Shown: piece by piece, positions 1 to 6,651 of the stretch
Position numbering within the stretch: position 1 is the stretch's first letter
How the letters are laid out: each line of letters opens with the position of its first letter
The notes under the pieces: model-generated
Databases searched by the model: none
The model's input: only the letters and a program-made list of their open reading frames with translations
What the model was told of the DNA's origin: nothing
Program-made: the position numbers and the translations under genes
Assembly (NCBI GenBank): GCA_021815005.1
Contig: JAKAHL010000067.1
Span: forward strand, 1 to 8,532
Reading direction: 5' to 3'
DNA length: 8,532 nt
Origin: Chloroflexota bacterium
GTDB taxonomy: Bacteria > Chloroflexota > Limnocylindria > Limnocylindrales > CSP1-4

Positions 1-341
1 GCCCCGGGCGCCGGCCGTGCCTCGGCCATCGCGAGCGTTCGCGCCCGCAGGTCCGCCGGCAGGTCCGTCGGCAGGTCCGTCGGCAGCGCGGCGCTGTCCG
101 CAGCGGCCAGCTCCCGCAGCGACGTCGCCGGGGCGCCGCCGACGGGATCCGCGCCGAGGGCGAGGTCCAGCGCGGCGAACATCGCCTGCCACCCGTCGAG
201 GTCGGCACGACAGGACGCGCAGGCGGCCAGATGGGCCTGCAGCTCGGGCGATCCGGCGCCGGCTCCCGTCGGGAGCTCCCGGAGCCGGGCCGGCTCGGCG
301 GCGAGGTCGAGCAGCCGCTCGCGGGCCTCAGCGTGGTCCAT
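1..341 (-). CDS. Anti-sigma factor with HxxxCxxC zinc finger, 3' end cut by window edge
   Basis: This is the partner and probable inhibitor of the sigma factor encoded just upstream. The first 113 residues are visible. A zinc-binding anti-sigma motif is clear: H37, C41 and C44 in the context LQAHLAACASCRADLDGW, typical of zf-HC2/ZAS-type anti-sigma factors, which hold their ECF sigma factor inactive at the membrane. Residues around 86-98 form three LPxD repeats encoded by a 12-bp tandem repeat. No transmembrane segment appears before the edge; in RskA-like proteins it would come later. The ATG at 341 overlaps the end of the sigma gene by 14 nt in another frame, which implies translational coupling. 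The family call rests on the zinc motif plus position; the membrane topology is inferred. Confidence 0.85.
   Translation of the reverse strand, partial: MDHAEARERLLDLAAEPARLRELPTGAGAGSPELQAHLAACASCRADLDGWQAMFAALDLALGADPVGGAPATSLRELAAADSAALPTDLPTDLPADLRARTLAMAEARPAPG
48..83. repeat. 12-bp tandem repeat, three units
   Basis: Three head-to-tail copies of CAGGTCCGYCGG lie inside the anti-sigma gene, followed by a partial fourth (CAG). Two units are identical and the leftmost differs by one base (C for T). Since 12 is a multiple of three, each copy adds four codons (LPTD, LPTD, LPAD on the minus strand), so copy number can change without breaking the frame. The encoded stretch lies between the zinc finger and the expected membrane segment. 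Confidence 0.85.
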
Positions 342-1320
342 GACGCACCCCGTCCGGATCGCCCCAGTCAATCGCGGGCGTCGGGCCCACGGCCGACACC
401 GGGGCAGACCGCGCCGGCTCGGGGCCGACGTCGGGCACCTGCTCGAGCATCGCCCGGAGGCGCAGCAGCCCGCGCCGGGTCCGGGTCTTGACGGTCCCCA
501 GCGGCCAGCCGAGGCGCTCGGCGATCTCCGTCTGGGAGAGGCCGTCGTCGTAGGCGAGCTCGAGGACCTGCCGCTCCGGCTCGGCCATGCTCTCGAGCGC
601 CGTCCGCACCACCGCCCGGACCCAGCCCCGCTCGGCCAGGTCCGGCGGCTCGTCGTCCATCATGGCGAAGGCGACGGGCCGACCCTGCGCCAGCAGCCGG
701 TCGAGCTGGTCGTCCGACCCGTCGCCGGGCGCGGCATCCCGCTCCAGGAGCTGCGGCCGTCGTGACGCCGCACGCAGGCGGTCGATGGCGCGGTGGCGGG
801 CGATGGCGAGCAGCCAGCCGGCCAGCGAGCCGGCGCCCGCGGCGTAGGTGTCCGGTCGCCGCCAGAGCGCGAGGTAGGTCTCCTGCACCACGTCCTCAGC
901 CGTCCCGGCGTCGCGCGTGTACCGCAGGACCGCGCCGTAGACCGCACCGGCGTGCCGGTCGTAGACGGCGGCGAACGCGTCGCGGTCGCCGCTGGCCACG
1001 CGGGCCATGAGCTCCGCGTCGGTCGGGGCGGGCAGGGGGTCGCCGGCCGGCGCCGCGGCCGGCAGGGGGTCGTCAGTCACGGCCGCTGCGGGCGGGCCGC
1101 CAGCTGGGGCCTCACCGGGGCCGGCGACGCGATCGCGCTTCGGGCCCATCGTGAGCCCCAGCGAGAAGAAGGCCGTCGGGCGGCGCGTGGCGGGGACTGC
1201 GCGGAGGAAGGGCCGCTCTTCCCATGCGCGAATCGTGGCGCGCCCGAGGGGCGTCCTGTCAAGCGCGTCCGCGACGAGCAGGGTCGTCACCGCGACGAGC
1301 GGCGGGCTGGGTGGGAGCAT
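328..1320 (-). CDS. ECF-type sigma-70 family RNA polymerase sigma factor with long N-terminal extension
   Basis: A 330-residue alternative sigma factor that directs RNA polymerase to a specific promoter set. Sigma region 2 spans about residues 113-185 (DAFAAVYDRHAGAVYGAVLR, AEDVVQETYLALWRR, GWLLAIARHRAIDRLR). Region 4 spans about 235-292 with the helix-turn-helix LSQTEIAERLGWPLGTVKTR. No region 3 is evident, as expected for ECF factors. I chose ATG 1320 because AGGAGGG lies 10 nt upstream and codons from there stay G/C-ended. The alternative ATG 1149 (273 aa) has only a weak site. The resulting ~100-residue extension, rich in Pro/Ala with a repeated DPLPA, is longer than usual for the family. 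The downstream anti-sigma gene overlaps by 14 nt, so the two are probably a regulatory pair. Function is firm; the exact start is likely but not proven. Confidence 0.9.
   Translation of the reverse strand: MLPPSPPLVAVTTLLVADALDRTPLGRATIRAWEERPFLRAVPATRRPTAFFSLGLTMGPKRDRVAGPGEAPAGGPPAAAVTDDPLPAAAPAGDPLPAPTDAELMARVASGDRDAFAAVYDRHAGAVYGAVLRYTRDAGTAEDVVQETYLALWRRPDTYAAGAGSLAGWLLAIARHRAIDRLRAASRRPQLLERDAAPGDGSDDQLDRLLAQGRPVAFAMMDDEPPDLAERGWVRAVVRTALESMAEPERQVLELAYDDGLSQTEIAERLGWPLGTVKTRTRRGLLRLRAMLEQVPDVGPEPARSAPVSAVGPTPAIDWGDPDGVRHGPR
1031..1072. repeat. 12-bp direct repeat inside the sigma gene
   Basis: GGCAGGGGGTCG occurs at 1031-1042 and again at 1061-1072, 30 bp apart. On the minus strand it encodes the doubled DPLPA segment in the Pro/Ala-rich linker before sigma region 2. 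It is probably a small in-frame duplication in a flexible linker. Confidence 0.7.
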
Positions 1321-1330
1321 GGGCCGGAGT

Positions 1331-1337
1331 CCCTCCT
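1331..1337 (-). promoter_or_regulatory. Shine-Dalgarno site that decides the sigma factor start
   Basis: The minus strand reads AGGAGGG here, 10 nt before the ATG at 1320. It is the strongest ribosome binding site near the sigma gene. It favours the 330-residue product over the 273-residue one starting at 1149. Confidence 0.7.
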
Positions 1338-1343
1338 GAACCC

Positions 1344-1369
1344 ATACGCCGGAACCGGGCCGGCGGTTC
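1344..1369 (-). promoter_or_regulatory. Candidate ECF sigma-dependent promoter (GAACC-N16-CGTAT)
   Basis: On the minus strand GAACC (1369-1365) is followed after 16 nt by CGTAT (1348-1344). This matches the general ECF pattern of an AAC-containing -35 and a CGT-containing -10 spaced about 16-17 nt apart, as in SigW-type promoters. The predicted transcript start falls a few bases before the AGGAGGG site, giving a short leader of about 15-20 nt. Its position directly before an ECF sigma gene is where an autoregulatory promoter is expected. The match is read by eye; which sigma factor uses it is inference. Confidence 0.5.
1352..1369. repeat. Inverted repeat GAACCG-6-CGGTTC overlapping the candidate -35
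   Basis: Perfect 6-bp arms flank a GGCCGG centre. It begins 10 nt past the nitrilase stop codon and overlaps the -35 and spacer of the candidate sigma promoter. It could be an operator, or a weak hairpin between the two genes. It lacks a U-tract, so it is unlikely to be an efficient intrinsic terminator. Confidence 0.5.
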
Positions 1370-1379
1370 TTGGACCTGG

Positions 1380-2321
1380 CTAGCCCGCCTCCCCGACGAA
1401 GCGCACCGCCGGCTTGGGCCTCGTGTCCACCTCCAGCCGGAAGATGTCCGGCCGCGCGTAGTGGCCGACGACGTCGAGGTCGAGCACGGCCCGGTCGATG
1501 GCGCCGAGGTCCAGGTCCGCCACCAGCACCTCCTCGCCGTCGCGGGCGGGGCCGGCCAGCACCTGGCCGAGCGGGTCCACGATGACGCTGCCGCCGCCGA
1601 TGAGCACCGCGTCGGGGCCGTCGGCCGCAACTGGGTAGTCGTCGGGGTAGTCGGACCGGCGGGCGAACTGCGACGCGCTGAGCACGAAGCAGCGCCCCTC
1701 GAGCGCGATGTGGCGCATGGTGCCGAGCCAGGTCTCGCGGTCGTCCACGGTGGGCGCGGCGTACAGCTGGACCCCCTGCGCGTACATCGCCAGCCGCAGC
1801 TGGGGCATGTAGTTCTCCCAGCAGATCACCGCGCCCAGTCGGCCGAGCGGCGTGTCCACGACGGGGAGCGTTGAGCCGTCGCCCTGGCCCCAGATGAGGC
1901 GCTCCATGGCCGTGGGCATCGTCTTGCGGTGCTTGCCGAGCAGCGAGCCGTCGGCGCCGATGAGCAGCGCGGTGCAGTACAGCGTCCCGCCGTCGCGCTC
2001 GATGACGCCGATGACGAGGTGCATGCCGTGCGCGCGGGCCAGCTCGCCCAGCCGGTCGGTCGCCGGCCCCGGCACGTCGATCGCCGCGTCGCGGTAGCGG
2101 GCGAACCACGCGCGGCCCTCCGGCGTGCGGCGGCCGACGGTGGCGCCGAAGTCCGCGCCCTTGGGGTACCCGCCCACGAGCGCCTCGGGCAGGACGGCGA
2201 GCTTGGCGCCCCGTTCCGCCGCCTCGGCCACCAGCCGCTCCACGCGCGCCAGCGTGGCCTCCGTGTCGAAGGCGACGGAGCCCGTCTGGATGACCGCGAC
2301 GCGGACCTGCTGCTGCCTCAT
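1380..2321 (-). CDS. Nitrilase-branch carbon-nitrogen hydrolase
   Basis: A 313-residue enzyme of the nitrilase superfamily, expected to hydrolyse an organic nitrile to a carboxylic acid and ammonia in the cytoplasm. The catalytic residues are all visible: E46 in LPEALVGGYPKG, K133 in HRKTMPTAMERLIWGQGDGS, E140 in the same block, and C167 in GAVICWENYMP. The HRK.MPT.ER..WG.GDGS and ICWENYMP blocks point to true nitrilases (branch 1, aliphatic/aryl) rather than amidases or beta-ureidopropionases. Length is close to the family norm, and the C-terminus is slightly short. ATG 2321 is chosen because GGGAGG sits 7 nt upstream and the protein starts with a normal first strand (RVAVIQTGSVAFDT). The substrate cannot be read from sequence; cyanide hydratase is a less likely alternative. 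Confidence 0.9.
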   Translation of the reverse strand: MRQQQVRVAVIQTGSVAFDTEATLARVERLVAEAAERGAKLAVLPEALVGGYPKGADFGATVGRRTPEGRAWFARYRDAAIDVPGPATDRLGELARAHGMHLVIGVIERDGGTLYCTALLIGADGSLLGKHRKTMPTAMERLIWGQGDGSTLPVVDTPLGRLGAVICWENYMPQLRLAMYAQGVQLYAAPTVDDRETWLGTMRHIALEGRCFVLSASQFARRSDYPDDYPVAADGPDAVLIGGGSVIVDPLGQVLAGPARDGEEVLVADLDLGAIDRAVLDLDVVGHYARPDIFRLEVDTRPKPAVRFVGEAG

Positions 2322-2968
2322 CGACCAACCTCCCGGACCGGGCCCCGCGGTGCCGGTCCATGCGTTTCCCCAGGGCCCCACGGTTGGCCCGGCGCTCCCC
2401 CGCATGCGCCATGCTCGGGCAAGCGTTCCGGCTCAAACGAGCGGCGATGTCGCCGTCCGGCCCGACGATGTAGCCGTCGAGCGAGATCCCCATCGAATAG
2501 GTCACGCGGCGCATCGGCAGCCCTCCTAGGCGTGGGGCACGACGATACGACGGCCGCGCGGCTGGGGCGTTGTCGCCGATTGGCAGGCCGCTTGGTCAGC
2601 GCGTGGCTCCCGCTTATCGCTGACGTCTGCGCCCCGCCCGCGGTTGGTGTCGCGCCACCGTGGCAAGGGGCAGGTGCGCCCGTCCCGCGAGAGTGCCTCG
2701 CCCGCCTCCTCACCGACTAACCTCCTCGGCCGATGGCTGCGGTGGGCGCCATGTTCCCCCACGTTTTCCTCTGGCGACTCTTATGGCGCGGGTCGGGTCC
2801 GGTTGCCACCACCGATGCGCCGGGCGAATGGATGAGGCCCGAAGGTTGCGATCCGGCCGGTGTCCGGGTCTCCCGGCCGTCGGCGCCGCCCCTACGCGTC
2901 CCCTGGCGAATATCTGAGGGGAGGCGAGGGGGCGCCGGGTGGAGGCGAGGGAACGCCGCTGGCCGAAC
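2322..2968. other. Region without an intact gene between nitrilase and pabC
   Basis: No frame here gives a convincing full protein on either strand. It holds the truncated reductase start (2443-2514) with its ribosome binding site, and a second GGAGGTT-GTCG-TGAGG leader-like segment (2708-2732). There is a hairpin-capable stretch at 2855-2878 (GGCCGG/CCGGCC arms, or CCGGG-TCT-CCCGG at 2864-2876) about 90 nt beyond the pabC stop, and a direct repeat GGAGGCGAGGG at 2920-2930 and 2941-2951. A promoter for the nitrilase probably lies here, but I could not place one with confidence. Confidence 0.6.
2443..2514 (-). pseudogene. Truncated N-terminus of a dihydrofolate reductase/RibD C-terminal-like protein
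   Basis: The first 24 codons read like the start of a RibD_C/dihydrofolate-reductase family protein (MRRVTYSMGISLDGYIVGPD), including the conserved SLDGY and GPDGD that bind NADPH. After about residue 24 the similarity stops abruptly (ARLSRNACPSMAHAG...) and no frame downstream recovers the rest; the nitrilase starts about 120 bp later. The start is intact: ATG 2514 has AGGAGGG (2521-2527) 6 nt upstream. The simplest reading is a deletion remnant left when the nitrilase region was joined here. The family typically has about 180-200 residues, so nothing functional of the fold remains. Confidence 0.65.
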
Positions 2969-3877
2969 TCAGCCCCGGCCGAACACGGCCTCGCGGTCCG
3001 CCCGGGCGCGCCGAGCCCACGGGCCGGGCACGCCGGCGCCGATGGGGTGGCCGTTGAACCGGGTGACCGGCAGGACGCCCGCGACCGAGGAGGAGAGGAA
3101 CGCCTCGTCGGCGGTGGCCAGCTCGTCCGGGGTGAGCAGGCCCTCGAACGGGCGGAGGCCCGCCGACGCCGCCCAGCGCAGCAGCCACGAGCGCGTGGTG
3201 CCGGGCAGGATCGCGCAGTCGAGCGCAGGGGTCGCGAGCTCGAGCACGCCGTCGGGCGCGGTGCGGACGAGGAACACGTTGGCGGTCGTGGACTCGGACA
3301 GGTGGCCCGCGGTCGTGAGGAACAGCGCGTCGTCGGCACCCGCCGCGCGCGCCTCGATGCGCGCGTACACATAGTCTGCGCGCGAGGTGGTCTTGAGCGT
3401 GACGATGGGGTTCTGCGGGTCGCGCCGGATGCGCGAGGCCACCAGCGCGATCCCGTGCTCCAGGTGCCCGGCCGGCGGCGGCTCCACGGGCCACGCCTGG
3501 ACCACGATCGTCGGCACCAGGTGGACGTCCCGGGGCGGGAGCAGGCCGCGCGATGCCCAGACGCCGCGCGAGACGGTGATCCGGACCGAAGCGTCGGCCC
3601 CAGGCCCGTCGAGGCCCTCGGCCGCGAGCAGCCTCGCGATCCCGTCGGCCAGGACCGCGTCCACGTTCTGGGGCAGCTCGAACGCGAGCCCGGCGGCGGA
3701 CCGCCGCAGGCGCGCCACATGCTCGGGCAGCTCGGTGCATCGGCCGCCCTTGGCGCGCAGCGTCTCGAAGATGCCGTCGCCCAGCTGGAAGCCGCGGTCC
3801 GTGACCGGGAGATGCGGCGCGTCGGCGGGCAGCACCTCGCCGTTCACCCACACGAACTTGGGCCCGGACCCGCTCAC
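2969..3877 (-). CDS. pabC: Class IV PLP-dependent aminotransferase/lyase, probable aminodeoxychorismate lyase
   Basis: A 302-residue fold-type IV PLP enzyme. In this context it most likely cleaves 4-amino-4-deoxychorismate to p-aminobenzoate and pyruvate for folate synthesis. It shows the N-terminal VNGEV and VTDRGFQLGDGIFETLR blocks, the PLP lysine K162 in LKTTSRADYVYAR, and the family signature ESTTANVFLV (E195). LPGTTRSWLL (about 224-233) and the SSSVAGVLPV block (about 262-271) follow. The GTG start at 3877 overlaps the pabB stop as GTGA, with GGAGGTG just upstream, so it is translated with pabB. Sequence alone cannot exclude a branched-chain or D-amino-acid aminotransferase; the coupling to pabB is the main reason for this call. 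Confidence 0.8.
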   Translation of the reverse strand: MSGSGPKFVWVNGEVLPADAPHLPVTDRGFQLGDGIFETLRAKGGRCTELPEHVARLRRSAAGLAFELPQNVDAVLADGIARLLAAEGLDGPGADASVRITVSRGVWASRGLLPPRDVHLVPTIVVQAWPVEPPPAGHLEHGIALVASRIRRDPQNPIVTLKTTSRADYVYARIEARAAGADDALFLTTAGHLSESTTANVFLVRTAPDGVLELATPALDCAILPGTTRSWLLRWAASAGLRPFEGLLTPDELATADEAFLSSSVAGVLPVTRFNGHPIGAGVPGPWARRARADREAVFGRG

Positions 3878-5367
3878 GGTTGCACCTCCACAGCGCCGAT
3901 CGACGATAGCGGCCCGCGCGCCTTCGCCACCGTCTCGTCCCACTCGGCGTCAGGGTCGCTGCGGTACGTGATCCCGCCGCCCACGTGGAGCGTGAGGCGC
4001 GCGCCATCCGCCACGAACGTCCGGATCAGGATGGACGAGCCCATCCGGCCATCGGCGCCCAGCCACAGCATGGTGCCGCAGTACGGGCCGCGGCGCACCG
4101 GCTCCAGGCGCTCGATGACCTCCATGGCGCGGATCTTGGGCGCGCCGGTGATCGAGCCTCCGGGGAAGCTCGCCGCGAGCAGGTCAAAGGCGTCCCTGCC
4201 CGGGGCCAGCCGGCCCGTCACGGTGGTCACCAGGTGCTGCACGGTCGAGGTCCGCTCCAGGCGCAGCAGCCGCGGCACGCGCACGGTGCCCGGCACGCAC
4301 ACCCGGCCGAGATCGTTGCGCAGCACGTCCACGATCATCACGTTCTCGGCCTGGTCCTTGCGGCTCGCCAGCAGCTCGCGGGCGAGCGCGCGGTCCTCCT
4401 CGCGCGTGCGGCCGCGCGGGCGGGTGCCCTTGATGGGGTCCGTGGCGACGATGCCGTGGCGGTCCACGGCGAGGAACGGCTCCGGCGACGCGGAGAGGAG
4501 CGCCCGGGGAGCGCGAGTCCGCGGGTCCGGCCCCAGATCCAGGTAGCCGGCGAACAGGGCGGGGTCGCCGGTGCGGAGACGGCGGAAGACGGGCCACGGG
4601 TCGCCGTCGAACGGGGTCGCGAGGCGGCGCGTCAGGTTGGCCTGGTAGATCTCGCCCGTCGCGATGGCCTCGCGAACGGCCGCCACCCGCTCGGTCCATG
4701 CCGTGCGCGGCATGCCCGACACGAACGCGAGCGGCGCCTCCCGTTCGGCCGGCGGCGGCCCGGCGGCGCGTCGGCCGGCCAGTCGGTCCAGCACCGCGGC
4801 AAGGCGCCGGTCCAGGCGGGCGGCGTCCCCGTCGATCGCCCGGCCGCCAAGCCATGCCGCGCCCGTCCGACGGTCCCACGAAATCGCCCAGTCGTGCAAC
4901 GCCAGGCGCAGGTCCGGCAGCGGCTGGTCCGCAGCGGCGAGCGAGGGGAGGTGCTCGAGCCGGCGGCCCAGGTCGTAGCCGAGATACCCAACGAGGCCGC
5001 CCGAGAACGGCGGGATCTCCGCGGGCCGAACGCCCGCCCCGGCCCCGTCGCCTGCGTCGGGTGCGACCCCCGCCAGCCTTGCCAGCAGCTCGCGAGCCCC
5101 GGCGAAAGGGTCGGCGCCGTCGGCCGGCACTTCCAGCACCGCAACCGGGTCGGCGGTGAGCAGGCTCCAGCGGCCCATCCGACCGGGCCGCGCGCTCTCG
5201 AGCAGGGCAAGCCCGGGCAGGCCCCGGAAGGCCTCGGCCGCGTCCATCGGCGCGGTGCCGTCCAGCTGCGGGAGCCGCGCCAGCCTCGCGAGCCGACCCG
5301 CCGTCGGCGCGCTGGCACGCCCTGCGACGGGGCGGAGATCGAGACGGGCTTCCGGCGTGGACGGCAC
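3874..5367 (-). CDS. pabB: Aminodeoxychorismate synthase component I
   Basis: A 497-residue chorismate-binding enzyme that aminates chorismate to 4-amino-4-deoxychorismate using ammonia from a PabA glutaminase. An N-terminal anthranilate-synthase-I-like domain occupies about residues 40-165 (LLESARPGRMGRWSLLTADP, FSGGLVGYLGYDLGRR). The C-terminal chorismate-binding domain is about 220-490, with GEIYQANLTRR, PIKGTRPRG, DVLRNDLGRVC, FPGGSITGAPKIRAMEVIE and HVGGGITYRSDP. K313 in PIKGT is the lysine that marks PabB; TrpE has alanine (PIAGT) there. GTG 5367 is preferred because a TATCAT box lies 6 nt upstream, there is no Shine-Dalgarno site, and frames further upstream belong to the divergent gene. 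It forms one transcription unit with pabC. No pabA is in view. Confidence 0.92.
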   Translation of the reverse strand: MPSTPEARLDLRPVAGRASAPTAGRLARLARLPQLDGTAPMDAAEAFRGLPGLALLESARPGRMGRWSLLTADPVAVLEVPADGADPFAGARELLARLAGVAPDAGDGAGAGVRPAEIPPFSGGLVGYLGYDLGRRLEHLPSLAAADQPLPDLRLALHDWAISWDRRTGAAWLGGRAIDGDAARLDRRLAAVLDRLAGRRAAGPPPAEREAPLAFVSGMPRTAWTERVAAVREAIATGEIYQANLTRRLATPFDGDPWPVFRRLRTGDPALFAGYLDLGPDPRTRAPRALLSASPEPFLAVDRHGIVATDPIKGTRPRGRTREEDRALARELLASRKDQAENVMIVDVLRNDLGRVCVPGTVRVPRLLRLERTSTVQHLVTTVTGRLAPGRDAFDLLAASFPGGSITGAPKIRAMEVIERLEPVRRGPYCGTMLWLGADGRMGSSILIRTFVADGARLTLHVGGGITYRSDPDAEWDETVAKARGPLSSIGAVEVQP

Positions 5368-5373
5368 GCGGCG

Positions 5374-5379
5374 ATGATA
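5374..5379 (-). promoter_or_regulatory. Probable -10 box (TATCAT) of pabB, leaderless transcript
   Basis: TATCAT on the minus strand lies 6 nt before the GTG at 5367, which would place the transcript start at or next to the start codon. There is no ribosome binding site in between. This spacing is typical of leaderless genes in high-GC bacteria. No good -35 hexamer is seen 17 nt upstream. Confidence 0.55.
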
Positions 5380-5433
5380 GGGTGCAGCGGGAAGCGTCCC
5401 GGGCAGTCGGCACGACGAACACGCGGAGGAGCG

Positions 5434-6651
5434 ATGCGCGCTCGCGAGCTCGGGATCAAGATCGGCCTGCTGGAACCGGGTGAGCTCGACGCCATCACCG
5501 ACGTCCCCGGCGTGCGGGTCGGCCACACCACGCTGATCGCGGGCGACGGGCCGCTGGTGGTTGGCCAAGGCCCGGTCCGGACCGGCGTGACCGTGGTTGT
5601 GCCGCACGAGGACGACGTCTGGGTCGAGCCCGTGTTCGCCGGCTGCCACCGCCTCAACGGCAACGGCGAGCTCACGGGGCTCGAGTGGGTCCGCGAGTCC
5701 GGGTTCCTCGGCGGCGTCATCGGCATCACCAACACCCACTCGGTGGGCGTCGTGCGGGACGCGCTCGTCGTCCACGCGGCCCGGTCCCGCGATAGCGAAG
5801 CGGTGTTCTGGTCGCTGCCGGTGGTGGGCGAGACGTATGACGGCGCCCTCAACGACATCAACGGGTTTCACGTGAAACAGGCCCACGTGGACGCGGCGAT
5901 CGCGAGCGCGGCGGGCGGGCCTGTCGCCGAGGGCAACGTGGGCGGCGGGACCGGGATGGTCTGCCACGAGTTCAAGGGCGGCATCGGCACGGCGTCGCGC
6001 CGGGTGCCGGCCACGGACGGCGGTTGGGTGGTGGGCGCGCTCGTCCAGGCCAACTACGGCTCGCGTGAGCTCCTCCGGATCGACGGCGTGCCGGTGGGCC
6101 AGGAGATCCCCACCGCCGACGTGCCGAGTCCGTGGGACCAGGTGGACGAACTGGAGGCGAAGGCCCGCGCCCGGCTGGCCGAGCGGGGCTGGCCCGGCGT
6201 CCGCGTCCCGCCGTCCGCGCGGACCGGGCCGGAGGGCGGCTCGATCATCGTTGTGCTGGCCACGGACGCGCCGCTTCTCCCGCACCAGTGCGAGCGCCTC
6301 GCCCAGCGCGCCAGCCTCGGCGTCGCCCGCATGGGCAGCATCGCAGCGCACGGCTCGGGCGACCTCGTCATCGCGTTCGCCACCGGCAACCGCGGCCTGT
6401 CGCAGACGGCCGGCGAGCAGGACCCTCGCCACACCGTCGGCACGCGGATGGTGGTGGACCGGGCGATCAACCCGCTGTTCCAGGCGGCGGTCGAGGCCAC
6501 CGAGGCGGCGATCGTGAATGCGCTGCTGGCCGCCGAGACGATGGTCGGACGCGACGGGATCACGGCCCACCGGCTGGACCCGGAGCGGCTGGTGGACGTG
6601 ATGGCCCGCTACGGCCGCGGGCCCGGCACGCCGGCGGCGCGGGCAGGCTGA
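5434..6651 (+). CDS. P1 family (DmpA/S58) self-processing aminopeptidase
   Basis: A 405-residue member of the DmpA/BapA family: N-terminal nucleophile-like enzymes that remove N-terminal residues, including D- or beta-amino acids, from small peptides. The proenzyme cuts itself before a serine that becomes the nucleophile. Here that site is G269-S270 in GPEGGSIIVVLATDAPLLP. Other family blocks are ITDVPGVRVGHTTL, GITNTHSVGVVRDAL, VVGETYDGALND (Y135), GNVGGGTGMVCHEFKGGIGT, LVQANYG (N207) and GSGDLVIAFATGN (S308, D310). Length agrees with the family. ATG 5434 follows GGAGGA at 5425-5430 with short spacing. There is no signal peptide, so it should be cytoplasmic. The stop overlaps the next start as TGATG, so the two genes are co-translated. 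Substrate is unknown. Confidence 0.92.
   Translation: MRARELGIKIGLLEPGELDAITDVPGVRVGHTTLIAGDGPLVVGQGPVRTGVTVVVPHEDDVWVEPVFAGCHRLNGNGELTGLEWVRESGFLGGVIGITNTHSVGVVRDALVVHAARSRDSEAVFWSLPVVGETYDGALNDINGFHVKQAHVDAAIASAAGGPVAEGNVGGGTGMVCHEFKGGIGTASRRVPATDGGWVVGALVQANYGSRELLRIDGVPVGQEIPTADVPSPWDQVDELEAKARARLAERGWPGVRVPPSARTGPEGGSIIVVLATDAPLLPHQCERLAQRASLGVARMGSIAAHGSGDLVIAFATGNRGLSQTAGEQDPRHTVGTRMVVDRAINPLFQAAVEATEAAIVNALLAAETMVGRDGITAHRLDPERLVDVMARYGRGPGTPAARAG

Noticed and set aside
328..2514. A single 728-residue reductase-sigma fusion protein
   Set aside because: The middle is the nitrilase gene read in the wrong frame. The nitrilase and sigma genes each have their own strong start signals.
2545..2571. 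Second ECF-like promoter (CGTAT at 2549-2545) before the reductase remnant
   Set aside because: The nearest AAC element is 19 nt away instead of about 17 and lacks the G before AAC, so the match is too weak to call.
2318..2713. 131-codon minus-strand frame with a good ribosome binding site and GTG start
   Set aside because: The translation is Arg/Pro/Ala-rich with no fold-like pattern and overlaps the reductase remnant. I treat the start signal as a leftover or coincidence.
3874..6570. 898-codon open frame extending pabB upstream
   Set aside because: The part beyond 5367 is antisense to the P1 peptidase and shows no family motifs; the -10 box and divergent gene place the start at 5367.
3985..6651. 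888-codon open frame on the plus strand continuing upstream of the P1 peptidase
   Set aside because: Its first part is antisense to pabB and has Arg/Ala/His-rich shadow composition. Only the part from ATG 5434, with a ribosome binding site, matches a protein family.
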